From Streptomyces sp. 150FB (lineage in GTDB: Bacteria > Actinomycetota > Actinomycetes > Streptomycetales > Streptomycetaceae): a stretch of DNA of 64,000 bases. Location of the stretch: positions 1 to 64,000 of the forward strand of contig NZ_JTHL01000002.1 in NCBI RefSeq assembly GCF_000818195.1, read 5' to 3'. The notes under the pieces are model-generated. The model searched no databases, was not told the origin of the DNA, and was given only the letters and a program-made list of their open reading frames with translations. The position numbers were made by a program, and so were the translations under genes. Positions 41,502 through 51,602 of the stretch are shown here, piece after piece; within the stretch, counting starts at the first letter, position 1; every line of letters begins with the position of its first letter.

Positions 41502-41671
41502 GAACACAGCGGATCACGGGTGATGCTTGGTGAACAAGAGGTGACCTCAGAAGCTGACGCTGTCGGGGATCTTGGTCGAGCGTCTTCTGGGGGAGATCAT
41601 CGAGCTGCGTTCCTGTGACCGTCGCCAAACTCGGTAGCTGTTCGGGCCCGTTTCTGCATACGTTCGGCCGC

Positions 41672-42397
41672 ATGGCTGACGACTGCTTCGCGCATCCACG
41701 ACTCGCCGCGATCTACGATCTGCTCGACCCCGACCGCAGTGACCTCGATCCATATCTGCGGATGGCAGAAGAGTTTGAGGCACAACGGGTACTGGACATC
41801 GGTTGCGGCACAGGGGTGTTCGCGCTCCTCCTGGCCGACCGCGGGATCGAGGTTGTCGGTGTGGATCCCGCCCAGGCATCCATCGACGTTACCCTGACCA
41901 AGGCGGGAAGTGAACGAGTGCGCTGGGTCTGCGGCGACGCGACCGGCCTTCCACCGCTGCAGGTCGACCTCGCGACGATGACAGCGAACGTTGCCCAGGC
42001 CGTCACTGATCCGCAGACATGGCAGAACACGCTACGAGGAGCGCACGAAGCACTGCGGCCCGGCGGGCATCTGGTCTTCGAGACACGCGATCCGGCCAGA
42101 CGCGCCTGGGAGGAGTGGACCCGCGAGAAGTCCTACCGCGTGACCGAGATCCCAGGCATCGGTTCCATCGAGAGCTCGGTTCAGCTCATAGAGGTGAGCC
42201 GACCTCTGGTGACATTCCGCTGGACCTACAGGTTCGCAGCAGACGGACAGGTACTGACGTCGGACTCGACGCTGCGCTTCCGTGAGCGGGACGAAATCGA
42301 GCGGGACCTGGACGCGTACGGATACGTGGTGGATGGCGTTCGTGAAGCGCCCGACCGCCCCGGAAGGGAGTTCGTCTTCCTGGCGCGACGTCCGTGA
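41672..42397 (+). CDS. Class I SAM-dependent methyltransferase
   Basis: A 241-residue protein; ATG 41672 chosen. Motif I is VLDIGCGTGVFALLLADRG, then VVGVDPAQASIDV, CGDATGLPP and LRPGGHLVFETRD. This is the Methyltransf_11/25 type. The substrate is unknown. It stands alone, closed by a terminator at 42401. Confidence 0.88.
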   Translation: MADDCFAHPRLAAIYDLLDPDRSDLDPYLRMAEEFEAQRVLDIGCGTGVFALLLADRGIEVVGVDPAQASIDVTLTKAGSERVRWVCGDATGLPPLQVDLATMTANVAQAVTDPQTWQNTLRGAHEALRPGGHLVFETRDPARRAWEEWTREKSYRVTEIPGIGSIESSVQLIEVSRPLVTFRWTYRFAADGQVLTSDSTLRFRERDEIERDLDAYGYVVDGVREAPDRPGREFVFLARRP

Positions 42398-42400
42398 TCC

Positions 42401-42432
42401 TGGGTGAAGGTGCTGACCAACACCTTCACCCA
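42401..42432. terminator. Bidirectional terminator
   Basis: TGGGTGAAGGTG (42401-42412) pairs perfectly with CACCTTCACCCA (42421-42432). It lies between the methyltransferase and the converging IS remnant. Confidence 0.8.
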
Positions 42433-42440
42433 AATTCACT

Positions 42441-43798
42441 TCAGCCGGCGGGGTGGGTGGCGGCGCGCCAGGACCGGGACTGCGGGATGTACTGCCAGTC
42501 GAGGAAGCCCTGGAGAGCTGTCGGACTTCGAGGCTGCCGGGCCGGCGACGGCAGCAGGTGGACGTCGATGCGTTCGAGCTTGACCGCGATGGCAGTCAGG
42601 ACGTGCTGGACGTGGGCTTTGTCTTCGCTGCGGTAGCGGCACTGGCGCATGCCGTGGCCGTTGACGAATTCGCTGATCGTGCCTTCGACGGCGGCCCGCA
42701 GCGCGTAGCGCGAGAGCCATTCCTGAGTCTGCTGTTCGGTGCGTGACTCGGACTGAATGTCGTAGAGCTCACGGGGCAGGAAGGAGACCTTGCGGGCGTC
42801 GGTGCGGGTGCAGCCGGCCTTCACCGGGCACTGGCGGCAGTCGTCCGGGGCGAACTCGGCGTTGACGTAGGGCGCGAGGGATGGCGGTGTCGACCACCGG
42901 CGGCTGACCTTGCCCTGCGGGCAGGTGACCTGCTGGGCGTCCCAGTCGATGGTGAAGGCTTCGCGGTGGAAGACGGTGCCTTTGCGGGACTGGCGGGTGC
43001 TCCTGGCCCGGATGGGTCCGACCAGGCCGACGCCGTGCTCGCGGGGCGACCTGCTGCTTGAGTGCGACGGAGAGGTAGCCGCCGTCGACGAAGTGCTCCT
43101 TCGAGAGCAGGTTCCGATCAGCGAGGTTGGCCAGGATGCCCGGGCAGGGCCTTGGTGTCGTGGACCGGGGCCTTGGTGGTGGTGACGTCGGTGATCACGC
43201 TGGGGGTGTCCGGGTCGCAGGTCTCGGTGACGTGCGCGAGGAAGCCCTTCCAGCGGGTCTCGCCGCGGCGTGCGTAGCGGGCGCTCACGTCGTAGGGCGA
43301 GACGATGGCGACGGCCGAGGGCGGCCAGCCGGCGTCCTCGGGCTCCCGCCACTTCGGCCGGTCCTGGGCGTCGATGAAGTAATTCTGCACGAAGATCTGG
43401 CGCAGGGCCTGAACCTGCTCGCCGTCGCGAAGGGCGGGCAGGTAGCGGTGGACGTAGCGCAGCAGCAGGCGGGCGTCCTCACCGGTCTCCTTGATCCGGG
43501 TCTTGGGCTTGGAGGGGTTCTTGCCGAGCCGGGCCGAGCGGCCGCAGCGCTTGCCCCAGTCCTCAGTCACCAGGCCGACCAGCTCGTGCGGCGCCCGGCG
43601 GGCGAGCTCTTCGAGGGCGGCGCGCATGGCCTCGGTGACCAGCTCCAGTCGGGTCAGGTCGCGGACCGCGGCCAGGACGTGGGTGGAGTCGGTGCGCTGC
43701 CGGCCGCGCTCCCGGACCATGCCGGCGGTCCGGAAATGGCCGTGGTGCCCCTGCGGGTTGCTCGCCCGCGCCACCCGAACGGTCACTTCCGGGACCAC
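42441..43798 (-). pseudogene. Broken IS1182-family transposase
   Basis: The order VRVARASNPQG, GMVRERGRQRTDSTHVLAAV, RWKGFLAHVTETCDPD, LLSKEHFVDGGYLSV, HGVGLVGPIRARSTRQSRKG, PLR-like CPVKAGCTR and EGTISEFVNGHGMRQCRYR matches IS1182 transposases. The N-terminal domain is shortened by an internal loss of roughly 120 residues before GMVRERG, and at least two frame changes occur at 43130-43050. Not functional. The element sits inside the integrase remnant that follows. Confidence 0.8.
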
Positions 43799-43833
43799 GC
43801 AGCCGGTACGGGAGCGGACACGTCTGCGCGGTG

Positions 43834-44320
43834 ATCCCGAAGAGCCGCATCAGCTTGAGGGGATCACCGGTGGCAAACGCCTCGTTGAGCATGCGGTCCT
43901 GCCGCAGGCCGACGAGCGTGACGTTCTTGGGGAGGGTCCTGCGAAGCAATGTTCTGCTGACCACCGGATGATCTGGGTCGAGGGCCGTCTTCTGGCTGAC
44001 GAGAAGGTAGGGGGTCGTCGATGCCGGCCAGCGGTGGTGGCGATAGGCGAGCCACTCGCTGGCGAGTCGGTGGGTGAATTCCTCCAGGTAGAGGGTGTGC
44101 CGCAGCAAGCCGCGACGGACTTCGAGCGTGCCGCGAGCAAGGTTGAGATCGGTGGTCAGAATCGTGCGAAGCTCTTCACCAGGCAGCGCGTGAATGGCCA
44201 CCAAGGCGATGACCAGGCGGCTGAGCGGAGATTCCGCCTGATCCATCAGTCCGGCCAGAAGATCGCTGCGGTTGTCCCTTGGATCGCAGAATGAGCTGCG
44301 CAGGCCGCCAGACGATGTCC
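43834..44320 (-). pseudogene. Tyrosine-recombinase-like integrase C-terminal remnant
   Basis: The minus strand reads LVIALVAIHALPGEELRTIL, RRGLLRHTLYLEEFTHRLAS, PYLLVSQKTALDPDHPVVSR and LNEAFATGDPLKLMRLFGIT, typical of the end of plasmid or phage-type site-specific integrases. The terminal part is cut where the IS1182 remnant begins (about 43834), and the N-terminal part is lost at about 44320. Confidence 0.65.
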
Positions 44321-44336
44321 GGCGGCGCCGCGTAGG

Positions 44337-45068
44337 TCAGGAGGCGAGCAGCGCGGCGAGCATCCGGCGGGTGTCGCCGCGCTGTGCGAGGGCCAGTCCG
44401 ATCTGATGGCTCGCCCCGTGCAGCACGATCTCCGTGAGGTCTTCCCTCGCGCGCAGGGCCTCCCGCAGCCCCGCGGTGACCCCCTCGGGGATCACCGCGT
44501 CGTGCCCGGGCACCATCAGCACGGACCGCCCGCGGAACGCGGCGTACGCTCCGAACGCCTCACTCTCCCGCCAGCTCCCGGGCCGGCGGATGAGCTCGGT
44601 GAAGCCGTCGCCGAAGGGGACGCGCCACGCGTCGGCCGCATAGGCTGCCGGAGCGCACAGGCAGAGGTGGGTGACCCGGTCCGCCAGATCGCCCAGCAGG
44701 TCCGCCACCGTCTGTCCGCTCATGCTGAATCCGACCAGCACGAGTTCGTCGTCGGGGTCCACGAACCGGCGGATCAGCTCGGCCGCCTGAGCGTGCCGTT
44801 TCTCCAGGCTCTGCCGGTCGAGCCGACCCGAACTGCGCCCGTGCCCGGCGAAGTCCAGGGCCACGGTCCGGGCGCCGGCGGCGGCCAGATCGGCTGCCAG
44901 CGGCAGGAGCCGCTCCGTCGAGGCGGTGCCCGCCCCGTGCAACAGGACAGCGGTCCTGCCGGCGGGTCGACGCGGTTCACTCGAAACGCACTCGATCGTC
45001 TCGTCACCTTGCACGAAGGAGAAACGGAGCAGTTCCTCAGGACCGGCGACCGGCACGTTGAGCGTCAT
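44337..45068 (-). CDS. Alpha/beta hydrolase
   Basis: A 243-residue alpha/beta hydrolase. Oxyanion region LLHGAG, nucleophile elbow VGFSMSGQ (Ser in G-x-S-x-S-G), acid VPGHDAVIP and catalytic His LHGASHQIG are all present. ATG 45068 overlaps the upstream oxygenase stop (ATGA), so the two are coupled. It probably acts on the product or an ester of the oxygenase substrate. Confidence 0.88.
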   Translation of the reverse strand: MTLNVPVAGPEELLRFSFVQGDETIECVSSEPRRPAGRTAVLLHGAGTASTERLLPLAADLAAAGARTVALDFAGHGRSSGRLDRQSLEKRHAQAAELIRRFVDPDDELVLVGFSMSGQTVADLLGDLADRVTHLCLCAPAAYAADAWRVPFGDGFTELIRRPGSWRESEAFGAYAAFRGRSVLMVPGHDAVIPEGVTAGLREALRAREDLTEIVLHGASHQIGLALAQRGDTRRMLAALLAS

Positions 45069-46018
45069 GACAACACAGGGTAGCCGTCGTAACGCATGCC
45101 CTCCTCGACGACGTAGGGATCGCGGTAGGCGACGGTGCGCAGCAGCCAGCGGTCGGACCCGTCGAAGCGGGCGTTGAACGAGCGCCTGGCGTGGCAGAGG
45201 CGGTAGTTGTTGACCACCAGGAAGTCGCCGGACGACAGGTAGGCGTCCTCGGCGTTGCGGGTGAGCACCTTCCGCAGGACGTCGAGCGCCGCGGCGGCGC
45301 CGGGCGAGGGCGTCGTGGACGCCGTCCGCTTCGAGTTGTACCGCAGCAGCGGCCTGTCGTGGTGGCCCCACACAACCGGACCGGGGCGCAGCCGCTCCTC
45401 GTCCCAGCCGGTCTGTGCGGGGTTCGTCCGCACCAGGTACTCCGGCTTGCGGAGTTCACCGAGAATTCCAGCGTCGAGATCCCCGGAGCAGAGACCGCTG
45501 ACGGTCGTGGGAACGCGTAACGGGTTCCGGACGCAAGACAGTTGCAGGAAGCTCGGCGGGTTCAGCATGAACGCGTCCTCGCTGTGCAGGTCGAACGGCA
45601 GGTGCGATCCGGTGCCGACGTCGGACATGCCGGCCGTCGTGGACATCGGTGAAATGTTGTTGACGAGCCTGCCGTTCTGCTGGCCCCGGTATGCGAACGG
45701 AGTGCCGAGGAGGCCAAGCGCGGCGATCCCCACGGCGGCGAACCCGTGGACTGCGCGGGAGGCGGTGTAGGCGTCGGGGGGCGTCGGCATCGAGGCCATC
45801 GCCCCCAGCGGCAGGCCGCGCACCACGAGCGCGTCATGGGTCCTGGACTCGCGGAACGCCAGGACTTTCTCGACGAGTTCGGCGGGCAGGCGGGTGACGA
45901 GCGCCGGCATCGCGGCGTAGAGCGCGTCCTCGGTCGGCGGAGCGGCGTCGATCTCGTCGACGAGGGAGTGGAGAGCCTGGTGGCTGTGCGCGCTGAGCCG
46001 CACCTCGTGGGTGAACAC
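45065..46018 (-). CDS. Clavaminate-synthase-like Fe(II)/2OG oxygenase
   Basis: A 317-residue protein; GTG 46018 has GGAGGTAG upstream. The facial triad is H-x-E in LPFDLHSEDAF (about residue 145) and the distal His in NNYRLCHARRSF; the Arg for 2-oxoglutarate is in DRWLLRTVAY. This HSED form is that of the clavaminate synthase/VioC/AsnO group that hydroxylates free or carrier-bound amino acids. Substrate unknown. Coupled to the hydrolase and divergent from the XRE regulator. Confidence 0.87.
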   Translation of the reverse strand: MFTHEVRLSAHSHQALHSLVDEIDAAPPTEDALYAAMPALVTRLPAELVEKVLAFRESRTHDALVVRGLPLGAMASMPTPPDAYTASRAVHGFAAVGIAALGLLGTPFAYRGQQNGRLVNNISPMSTTAGMSDVGTGSHLPFDLHSEDAFMLNPPSFLQLSCVRNPLRVPTTVSGLCSGDLDAGILGELRKPEYLVRTNPAQTGWDEERLRPGPVVWGHHDRPLLRYNSKRTASTTPSPGAAAALDVLRKVLTRNAEDAYLSSGDFLVVNNYRLCHARRSFNARFDGSDRWLLRTVAYRDPYVVEEGMRYDGYPVLS

Positions 46019-46239
46019 GTTGACTACCTCCGAAACAGAAGCCGGGGCGCACCGTGGGGTCCGGTGACGGACCTGCGGCGCTGGGGACGACCTGCGGTTC
46101 GCTCGGCGAACCGGCCGGTCCCCATGACGTTATGGACGTGCGCGCAGAGCGGACCGGGTTGTTGCGGGATCCCAGCGCGAACGCAACAACCCGTCGGAGA
46201 GCGGGCGTCGGGGCGGCCTGCCGGACCTACCATGGCCCC

Positions 46240-47913
46240 ATGGACACAGCGCCGTCGTCCCGGTCCTCCGGAGGCCGGCCGCACGGGTCCGCCCGAGCCC
46301 CGCGCGCAGGCACCGAAGCTGTGCTCCCCAAGGACCGGGTCGGCTGGCTCCTGCGGGTAAACCGTGTCTACGGCCGGGGCGGACGCTGGTTCCGGTTGAC
46401 GTCCTTCGCCGAGGCGTTCCACGGCGGCTCCTGGCCGAAGCCGGTCGACGCGAGCAGGATCTCCCGCTGGGAGAACGGCGGTTCACCGCCGACGCTGGCA
46501 GTCCTGCGCCGCTACGAGGAACTGCTGGAGCTGCCGCGTAACACCCTCGTGTCCACCGTCGAGATGACGATGCGCTACTACGGCGTCGACGCCCTGGGAC
46601 CGTCCCCCCGGCACGGGTCGACCGGGAACGGCCAGGACGCCGACCAGGAGCTGGACCGCCTGGAGGTCCTGATCGACCGGGTCTGCTCCACCGCCCTCGT
46701 GTCCGGGTCCGAGTGGGACGAGACGTGTCGGCTGCTCAGCGCCCACCCGCACCTCGTGCTCGTGCCGCGCAGCCGCTGGGACGCCCTCGCCGAACGGCTG
46801 CTCGCGGAGACGATCATCTCCGCGGGCAACGCCTGGCGGCAGCGGTTCGAGGCGTTCAACCGGTTGCTGGGCCATCCGATGGCGCGCCGCGCCGCGATCG
46901 CCGCCTGTGCGACGCTGGCCCGGGATAGGAGCTGTCAGATCTTCGTCGAACCGATCTGCGTGCTGGACACCACCGCGCACCCGGACGCGGCGCTCCACGT
47001 GCTCGCGCAGCTCGACGATCCCACCAACGACCGCGTGCTCTACGGGGCGTTGCTGGCCTGCTTCCGCAAGGTGCGGCAGCGCCACCTCTCGGGACGGGAC
47101 CTCGTACGGCTCGGGAACAGCGTCGAGCAGCTGCTGACCGAGCCGGCGCTCGCGGAGGAGTCCCAGCTGCTGGCGGCCGAGCTGATGCGCCTCCTCGATC
47201 CGGCGGAGCCGGTCGCGGGACGGCTGCGTCTCATGCTGGCGACGCACCCGCTGTTGCAGCGCATTGTGGAGGACGGGCGGCTAGCGTCCGCGGCCACCGC
47301 CGGTTTCTCGGTCCGGCGGATCGTGGACCTGGTCCTCGCTTCGCAGACCCGGGAGCTGGCCGGCTTCGAGGACCACACTCTGCCGTTGATGGTCGATCAG
47401 ATGCTGTTCCACCCGAGTTTCGACGTCCGGCTGTACGCGACGGCCATGCTCTCGGTGACGCCCTACCGGCAGAACCTGGCGGCGGCGATCGCGGCGGAGC
47501 TGCGGCGCCCCGCGGTCCTGAGCAGTCAGGCGCTGACCCATGCCTTCCTGGGTGCGCTGCGGCAACTGGGCGGCCCCGCGGAGCGGCCGCTGGTTGAGTG
47601 GCTCGTTTCGGGCCGAGCGGCGCCGTGGGCGGCGGAGTCGGCCGCCGGGGTCATCGGGCATCTCGACGGCGCGAGCTCCGAGCTTTTCTGGCGCACGGAG
47701 ATCGCCCGCTACTCGACCGCCTGGCGACGTGCCCGCAGTGACGGGGCGGCGCGGGTACTGCACGGACTGATCTACGCCCTGGGCATCACCCGGCAGCACG
47801 CTCTGCTTGCGACGATCGCCGATGACGCCCGGTGCCCGGCGACCGTGCGCGCCGCGGCCACCTGGTGGCTCAACATCCCCGAGTTCATCACCGCGAGCGC
47901 GGTCCAGGAGTAG
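46240..47913 (+). CDS. XRE-type regulator with large helical sensor region
   Basis: A 557-residue protein; ATG 46240. The helix-turn-helix is RLTSFAEAFHGGSWPKPVDA then SRISRWENGGSPPTLAVLRR at about residues 50-95. The remaining 450 residues are helical HEAT/TPR-like repeats. This plan is common in streptomycete regulators of secondary metabolism. It is divergent from the oxygenase-hydrolase pair across a 221-bp promoter region and is their likely regulator. Confidence 0.82.
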   Translation: MDTAPSSRSSGGRPHGSARAPRAGTEAVLPKDRVGWLLRVNRVYGRGGRWFRLTSFAEAFHGGSWPKPVDASRISRWENGGSPPTLAVLRRYEELLELPRNTLVSTVEMTMRYYGVDALGPSPRHGSTGNGQDADQELDRLEVLIDRVCSTALVSGSEWDETCRLLSAHPHLVLVPRSRWDALAERLLAETIISAGNAWRQRFEAFNRLLGHPMARRAAIAACATLARDRSCQIFVEPICVLDTTAHPDAALHVLAQLDDPTNDRVLYGALLACFRKVRQRHLSGRDLVRLGNSVEQLLTEPALAEESQLLAAELMRLLDPAEPVAGRLRLMLATHPLLQRIVEDGRLASAATAGFSVRRIVDLVLASQTRELAGFEDHTLPLMVDQMLFHPSFDVRLYATAMLSVTPYRQNLAAAIAAELRRPAVLSSQALTHAFLGALRQLGGPAERPLVEWLVSGRAAPWAAESAAGVIGHLDGASSELFWRTEIARYSTAWRRARSDGAARVLHGLIYALGITRQHALLATIADDARCPATVRAAATWWLNIPEFITASAVQE

Positions 47914-47946
47914 GTCACGGGGGACAGGAAGCGGGCGTGTCGCACC

Positions 47947-48468
47947 GGAACGCAGCAGGCACCGAGCCTGCTGAAGACGCTGCGCGAGCACGACCCTGAC
48001 TTCGTCCTTCTGGGCGGCACGCTTGCCGAGTGCGACCGGGTCGGCGACGGCATGGCCGACTACTCTGCGAAGCACATGAGGCACGGGGTGAACGTGCAGG
48101 TCGTCACCGACCCGGCCGGAGAGATTCTGTGGCTGTCGCCCGCGCTTCCGGGCCGGATCCACGATCTGACGGCCGCCCGCACCGACCAAATCCTTCGGAT
48201 CTGCGCCCGCCAGGGCGTCCCGATCCTCGCCGACATGGCTTGCATCGGTGCCGGCGACTGGGTGACCACCGCCAAGCGCCTCCCGCCCCACGGTGAACTC
48301 ACGCTCACCGAGCGAACCAGAAACCGGGCCCTGTCCGCAGCCCGGGCACCCGTCGAACGAGGCATGGCACGGCTGAAGTCCTGGCAGATCTTCCGCAGAT
48401 CCCGCATCAGTCCCAATCGCATGAGCGTCATCGCCAAAGCCGTCCTCACCCTGGAGGGGCAACTCTGA
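47947..48468 (+). pseudogene. IS5-family (DDE_Tnp_4-like) transposase remnant
   Basis: The C-terminal part of a transposase: ADYSAKHMRHGVNVQVVTD, LPGRIHDLTAARTDQIL, VPILADMACIGAG (second Asp) and RAPVERGMARLKSWQIFR (Glu). The N-terminal third with the first Asp and the helix-turn-helix is missing. It joins directly to the truncated duplicate at 48542. Confidence 0.8.
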
Positions 48469-48541
48469 AAACGCTCACTGATGTGCGGTAGTTGGGCCGC
48501 AGCCAACAGATGACGCTCAACACGCCGACTTGACAGAGAAA

Positions 48542-48712
48542 ACAGTCCGAGACCATCGCCCGGAACTGATCGAGCTCCAGGACCTGCGTGGACGGCCAGG
48601 TCCTCGCCCAGGTGCTCTTGCCACTCCCCGCCGCCCCGATCAGGACGATCAATGCCGGGTCGGGGATGGTTGTGTCGAGCGGCTGCATGGTGCCGTCGAA
48701 GGTGGTCTTCAC
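48542..48712 (-). pseudogene. Truncated duplicate of the nucleotide-kinase gene
   Basis: About 95% identical in DNA to 55613-55783. It keeps GTG 48712, LIVLIGAAGSGKSTWARTW and LELDQFRAMVSDC, then is cut and runs into unrelated sequence to a stop at 48446. The intact gene is at 54812-55783. Confidence 0.85.
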
Positions 48713-49050
48713 GGGCGTTCTCCTTGCGGGTGGAGGGTGGAGGTGGCCAGGTGCAGGCACATCCCGGCGGAGTCGGCGACGAAGGCCGCGGCCTCTTCGA
48801 TCGCGCAGGCGGCGGACTCGGTGTCCTCGCTGTCCAGCGGCGTGAGCGCGGCGGCGCGGGAGACCGTCGTCAGGAGCTGGTTGAGCGAGCCGAAGACGCC
48901 GTCCTGCGGGAAGGCTTCGTCGAACAGCTCGCGCAGCATCCCGGCAAGGAACTCGGCGTCGCCGGGCCCGCCCAGTTCGTCCTCGATCTACTGGAGGGCG
49001 AGCTTCACGATCCCGGCGGAGGCGTGGACACGCTCCAGACGGGTGGTGAC
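48709..49050 (-). pseudogene. Duplicate of the 55780-56124 gene with premature stop
   Basis: Matches the 114-residue protein at 55780-56124 (ELGGPGDAEFLAGMLRELFD, LDSEDTESAACAIEEAA). The codon for the second Gln of LQQIEDEL is a stop here (TAG at about 48989). Only the part from an internal ATG (48939) could be made. GTGA overlap with the kinase fragment is kept. Confidence 0.85.
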
Positions 49051-49253
49051 GAGGGCGGCGGCGACGCCGATCCCGTCCTTGCTGCCCAGGACGACGAGCT
49101 CCAGCGGCTCCGCCGCGAACTCAATGCTGGGCTGGAGAATCGCGCAAAGGCTGTCGTCCCCCTGCCTCGCCGCTGACTGACTCGCCCCGCTCCCGATCAG
49201 GGGCGAGGAATCTGGGGTGCAGAACGCACCAATGGACGGCTACAACGAGACCC

Positions 49254-49757
49254 ATGACGGTCTTCTACTGCTCCAAGTGCGGCAACGCACTCACACCGGA
49301 CTTGACGGCGCTGCCCACCGTTCCGGCTGTCCCAGGCCTCGACGATCCCCGTCCCAAGGGAGCACGGCAGGCCCCGCCCACCGTTCCGCGGGGCTGCTAC
49401 GCGATCGAACCCGAGCCGTGGGGAGTGCCGTTCGTCCCGCAGGAAGACCAGGACAACCCAGTACCGTCCCAGCCCCGCGGGCCTCTCATGGCTACTCAGG
49501 ACGACGGCTTCGTCATATCGGCCGGCACCCGCAACATGATCGTTCTGCACCCCGACGATGCCGCCGCGCTGCAGCCCCTGCCGCGCTGGGAGAACAGCAC
49601 TGGATGCTGCGGCCCGAACGGAACCGAAGGAGCGAACCGAGCATGTCCCTGCGGAGGCCGGATCGCGACACTTGCTGCAGATTGCTCCGGTCCTTACGAA
49701 CTACACCTCGACCCGCTCCGGACCTACGCTTTCGCCCTCCCAGACGGGGAGGCCTGA
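49254..49757 (+). CDS. Zinc-ribbon hypothetical protein
   Basis: A 167-residue protein starting MTVFYCSKCGNALTPDL, a rubredoxin-like CxxC. A second Cys cluster (GCCGPNGTEG, CPCGGRIATLAADC) lies near residues 117-145. The end LDPLRTYAF is typical of a widespread Streptomyces hypothetical family. Function unknown. Confidence 0.7.
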   Translation: MTVFYCSKCGNALTPDLTALPTVPAVPGLDDPRPKGARQAPPTVPRGCYAIEPEPWGVPFVPQEDQDNPVPSQPRGPLMATQDDGFVISAGTRNMIVLHPDDAAALQPLPRWENSTGCCGPNGTEGANRACPCGGRIATLAADCSGPYELHLDPLRTYAFALPDGEA

Positions 49758-49868
49758 CAAGGCCCTCGAAACTGGCCGGTGACCACCTCGCTCACATTAG
49801 GCAAGGGCTCCCCAGGCAGCAGTAACGCGCATGCCCGATGGGGAGTCGGCGAATCGTAGGGTGAGCGG

Positions 49869-51023
49869 ATGGCTGTCCCCAGAGGGATCCTCCGAGTCGA
49901 CGCGCTGCAGAACCTCTTGACCGACTTCTACGCCTCGCCGGTCGCTGTCGACCACTGGGAGCAGATTGAGCCGTGGGCCGTAGCCCGGGTCCGGCTTCGA
50001 AGGGATACTGCCGCAGTGCCGCGCTCCGTTGTCGTCAAGTGGATACCTGACGGGCAACGCGAGGCACTTACTGCCTCATGGCGGCTGCGTACCGAGCTGG
50101 CTGCGCTCCAGTTCCTCGAAGATGATCTCGGGATCGGCCTCTCTCCTCGTGTCATTGCCGCCGACACGGCCCTCCGATTCCTCGTGCTGGAAGACCTCGC
50201 GCCCCGCGTGCCTTTGGACCAGTTGCTCCGACGGGACGGAGCAGCAGCGCACGGCGACCGGCTGGCTGCGTTCGCCCGCGCTCGCGGTGCGCTGAGCGCG
50301 GCCACCGCGGGGCGGGCCGAGACCTACTACGCCCGCCGGGCCGCGCTGGGGCCGGTTGACACTGCGGCAGACCGGACAGGACGACTCGCCCCTCTTTGGG
50401 AGGGTGCGATCGAGCAGGCATCGGTACTCGGGGTACCCCTCGACGGTCGCGCTGCCCATGAACTCTCCGCAGTCATGGGGGAACTGGCTTCCCCTGGCCC
50501 TTTCCTGGCCTTGAGTAACGGTGACGCGGAAGCCAACAACCTCCTTCTCCACGCCACCGGCCCGGCCGATGCCCGAGTCATTGATTTCGAGTTCGCCGGC
50601 TACGCGCACGCGCTGACCGATGCCGCGTGTCTGTATGTGCCGGGCCCGGCTTGGCTGACAGTAGGGGATCCGACCACCACGGGCCTGGCTGAGGAGTACC
50701 GCCGCACCCTGGCCCGCGGTATCCCAGAAGCCCAGGACGACCGACGGTTCGGATACGGCCTCGCTGCGGCCTGCGTGTCCTGGGCACTGGTACGTCTGCA
50801 CCGATTCGCCCTCCTCGACACCCGCGCACCAGGTGACCACAGCCGGCTCCAGCTCATCGCCACACTGGAAGCCACCGCCCACACCGCCGAGAACTACCGG
50901 AGCCTGCCCCGCCTCACCACCTGGATCCGTCGCCTCGCTCTCGTGCTACGCCGCCGCTGGCCCGACGTGGACCAGGACCTCGCTGACTCGGCAAGGTTCC
51001 CGCCCTACCAGGCCCGGCACTGA
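49869..51023 (+). CDS. APH-like phosphotransferase
   Basis: A 384-residue protein of the aminoglycoside/choline kinase fold. A kinase-type Lys (SVVVKWIPDG), the hinge region LVLEDLAP, the catalytic loop LSNGDAEANNLLL and the metal motif VIDFEFAG are present. The first loop residue is Ser-Asn-Gly-Asp rather than His-Gly-Asp. Substrate unknown; an antibiotic or small-molecule kinase is possible. Confidence 0.8.
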   Translation: MAVPRGILRVDALQNLLTDFYASPVAVDHWEQIEPWAVARVRLRRDTAAVPRSVVVKWIPDGQREALTASWRLRTELAALQFLEDDLGIGLSPRVIAADTALRFLVLEDLAPRVPLDQLLRRDGAAAHGDRLAAFARARGALSAATAGRAETYYARRAALGPVDTAADRTGRLAPLWEGAIEQASVLGVPLDGRAAHELSAVMGELASPGPFLALSNGDAEANNLLLHATGPADARVIDFEFAGYAHALTDAACLYVPGPAWLTVGDPTTTGLAEEYRRTLARGIPEAQDDRRFGYGLAAACVSWALVRLHRFALLDTRAPGDHSRLQLIATLEATAHTAENYRSLPRLTTWIRRLALVLRRRWPDVDQDLADSARFPPYQARH

Positions 51024-51050
51024 TCCCGAGCGCCTCCTCGCGGCTCGACC

Positions 51051-51599
51051 TCATTGCACGGCCTCGGAGTCACGGCGTTCGGACAGCTCGGTCAGGTCGG
51101 CGGTGATACGCGCGGCCCGGCTGCGGATCCCGGCGAGGGCGTGCGATCCCGCCCAGGCGAGCAGCTCCTCGACCTCGGTGGAGTCCGGCAGCGGGATGAC
51201 CGGGACATCAATGGCGGCGGCCGCGCGGGGCAGCCCGAGGACCTGATCGGCGATGACGTCGCTGAGCACGGTCTCGCTCAGGCCTGTGGCCGTACGGATG
51301 GCCTGCGCGCTGTCACCGTTGTTGTGCATCGAGATCGCCAGGTTCTCCTGCGCGGACAACGCCGGGGTGGGGGTGTTCGTCATGGCAGGTGCGTCTCCGG
51401 TTTCCGGAAGGAGGGGCAGCAGGGCGGTGAGGGTGTCGTTGTCGGTGGGCAGCCCGATCACGTCCAGGAGCAGCGCGAGGTCGTCCTTGGTGTGGGAGCT
51501 GCGTGCGGTGACGCGGGCCGCGGCGGCGAGCTGCTGCTGCGGGTTGGGGTTCAGGGGCAGCGACTCGGCTTCGAGGGCCTGGGCCCAGTCGGTGAACAC
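51051..51599 (-). CDS. Hypothetical protein after the WhiB-like gene
   Basis: A 182-residue protein; GTG 51599 lies 3 bp after the WhiB-like stop. A helix-turn-helix-like part (QENLAISMHNNGDSAQAIRT, ATGLSETVLSDVIADQV) is at residues 85-120, followed by a helical end. Possibly DNA-binding. Last gene of the minus-strand series. Confidence 0.6.
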   Translation of the reverse strand: MFTDWAQALEAESLPLNPNPQQQLAAAARVTARSSHTKDDLALLLDVIGLPTDNDTLTALLPLLPETGDAPAMTNTPTPALSAQENLAISMHNNGDSAQAIRTATGLSETVLSDVIADQVLGLPRAAAAIDVPVIPLPDSTEVEELLAWAGSHALAGIRSRAARITADLTELSERRDSEAVQ

Positions 51600-51602
51600 C
51601 GC

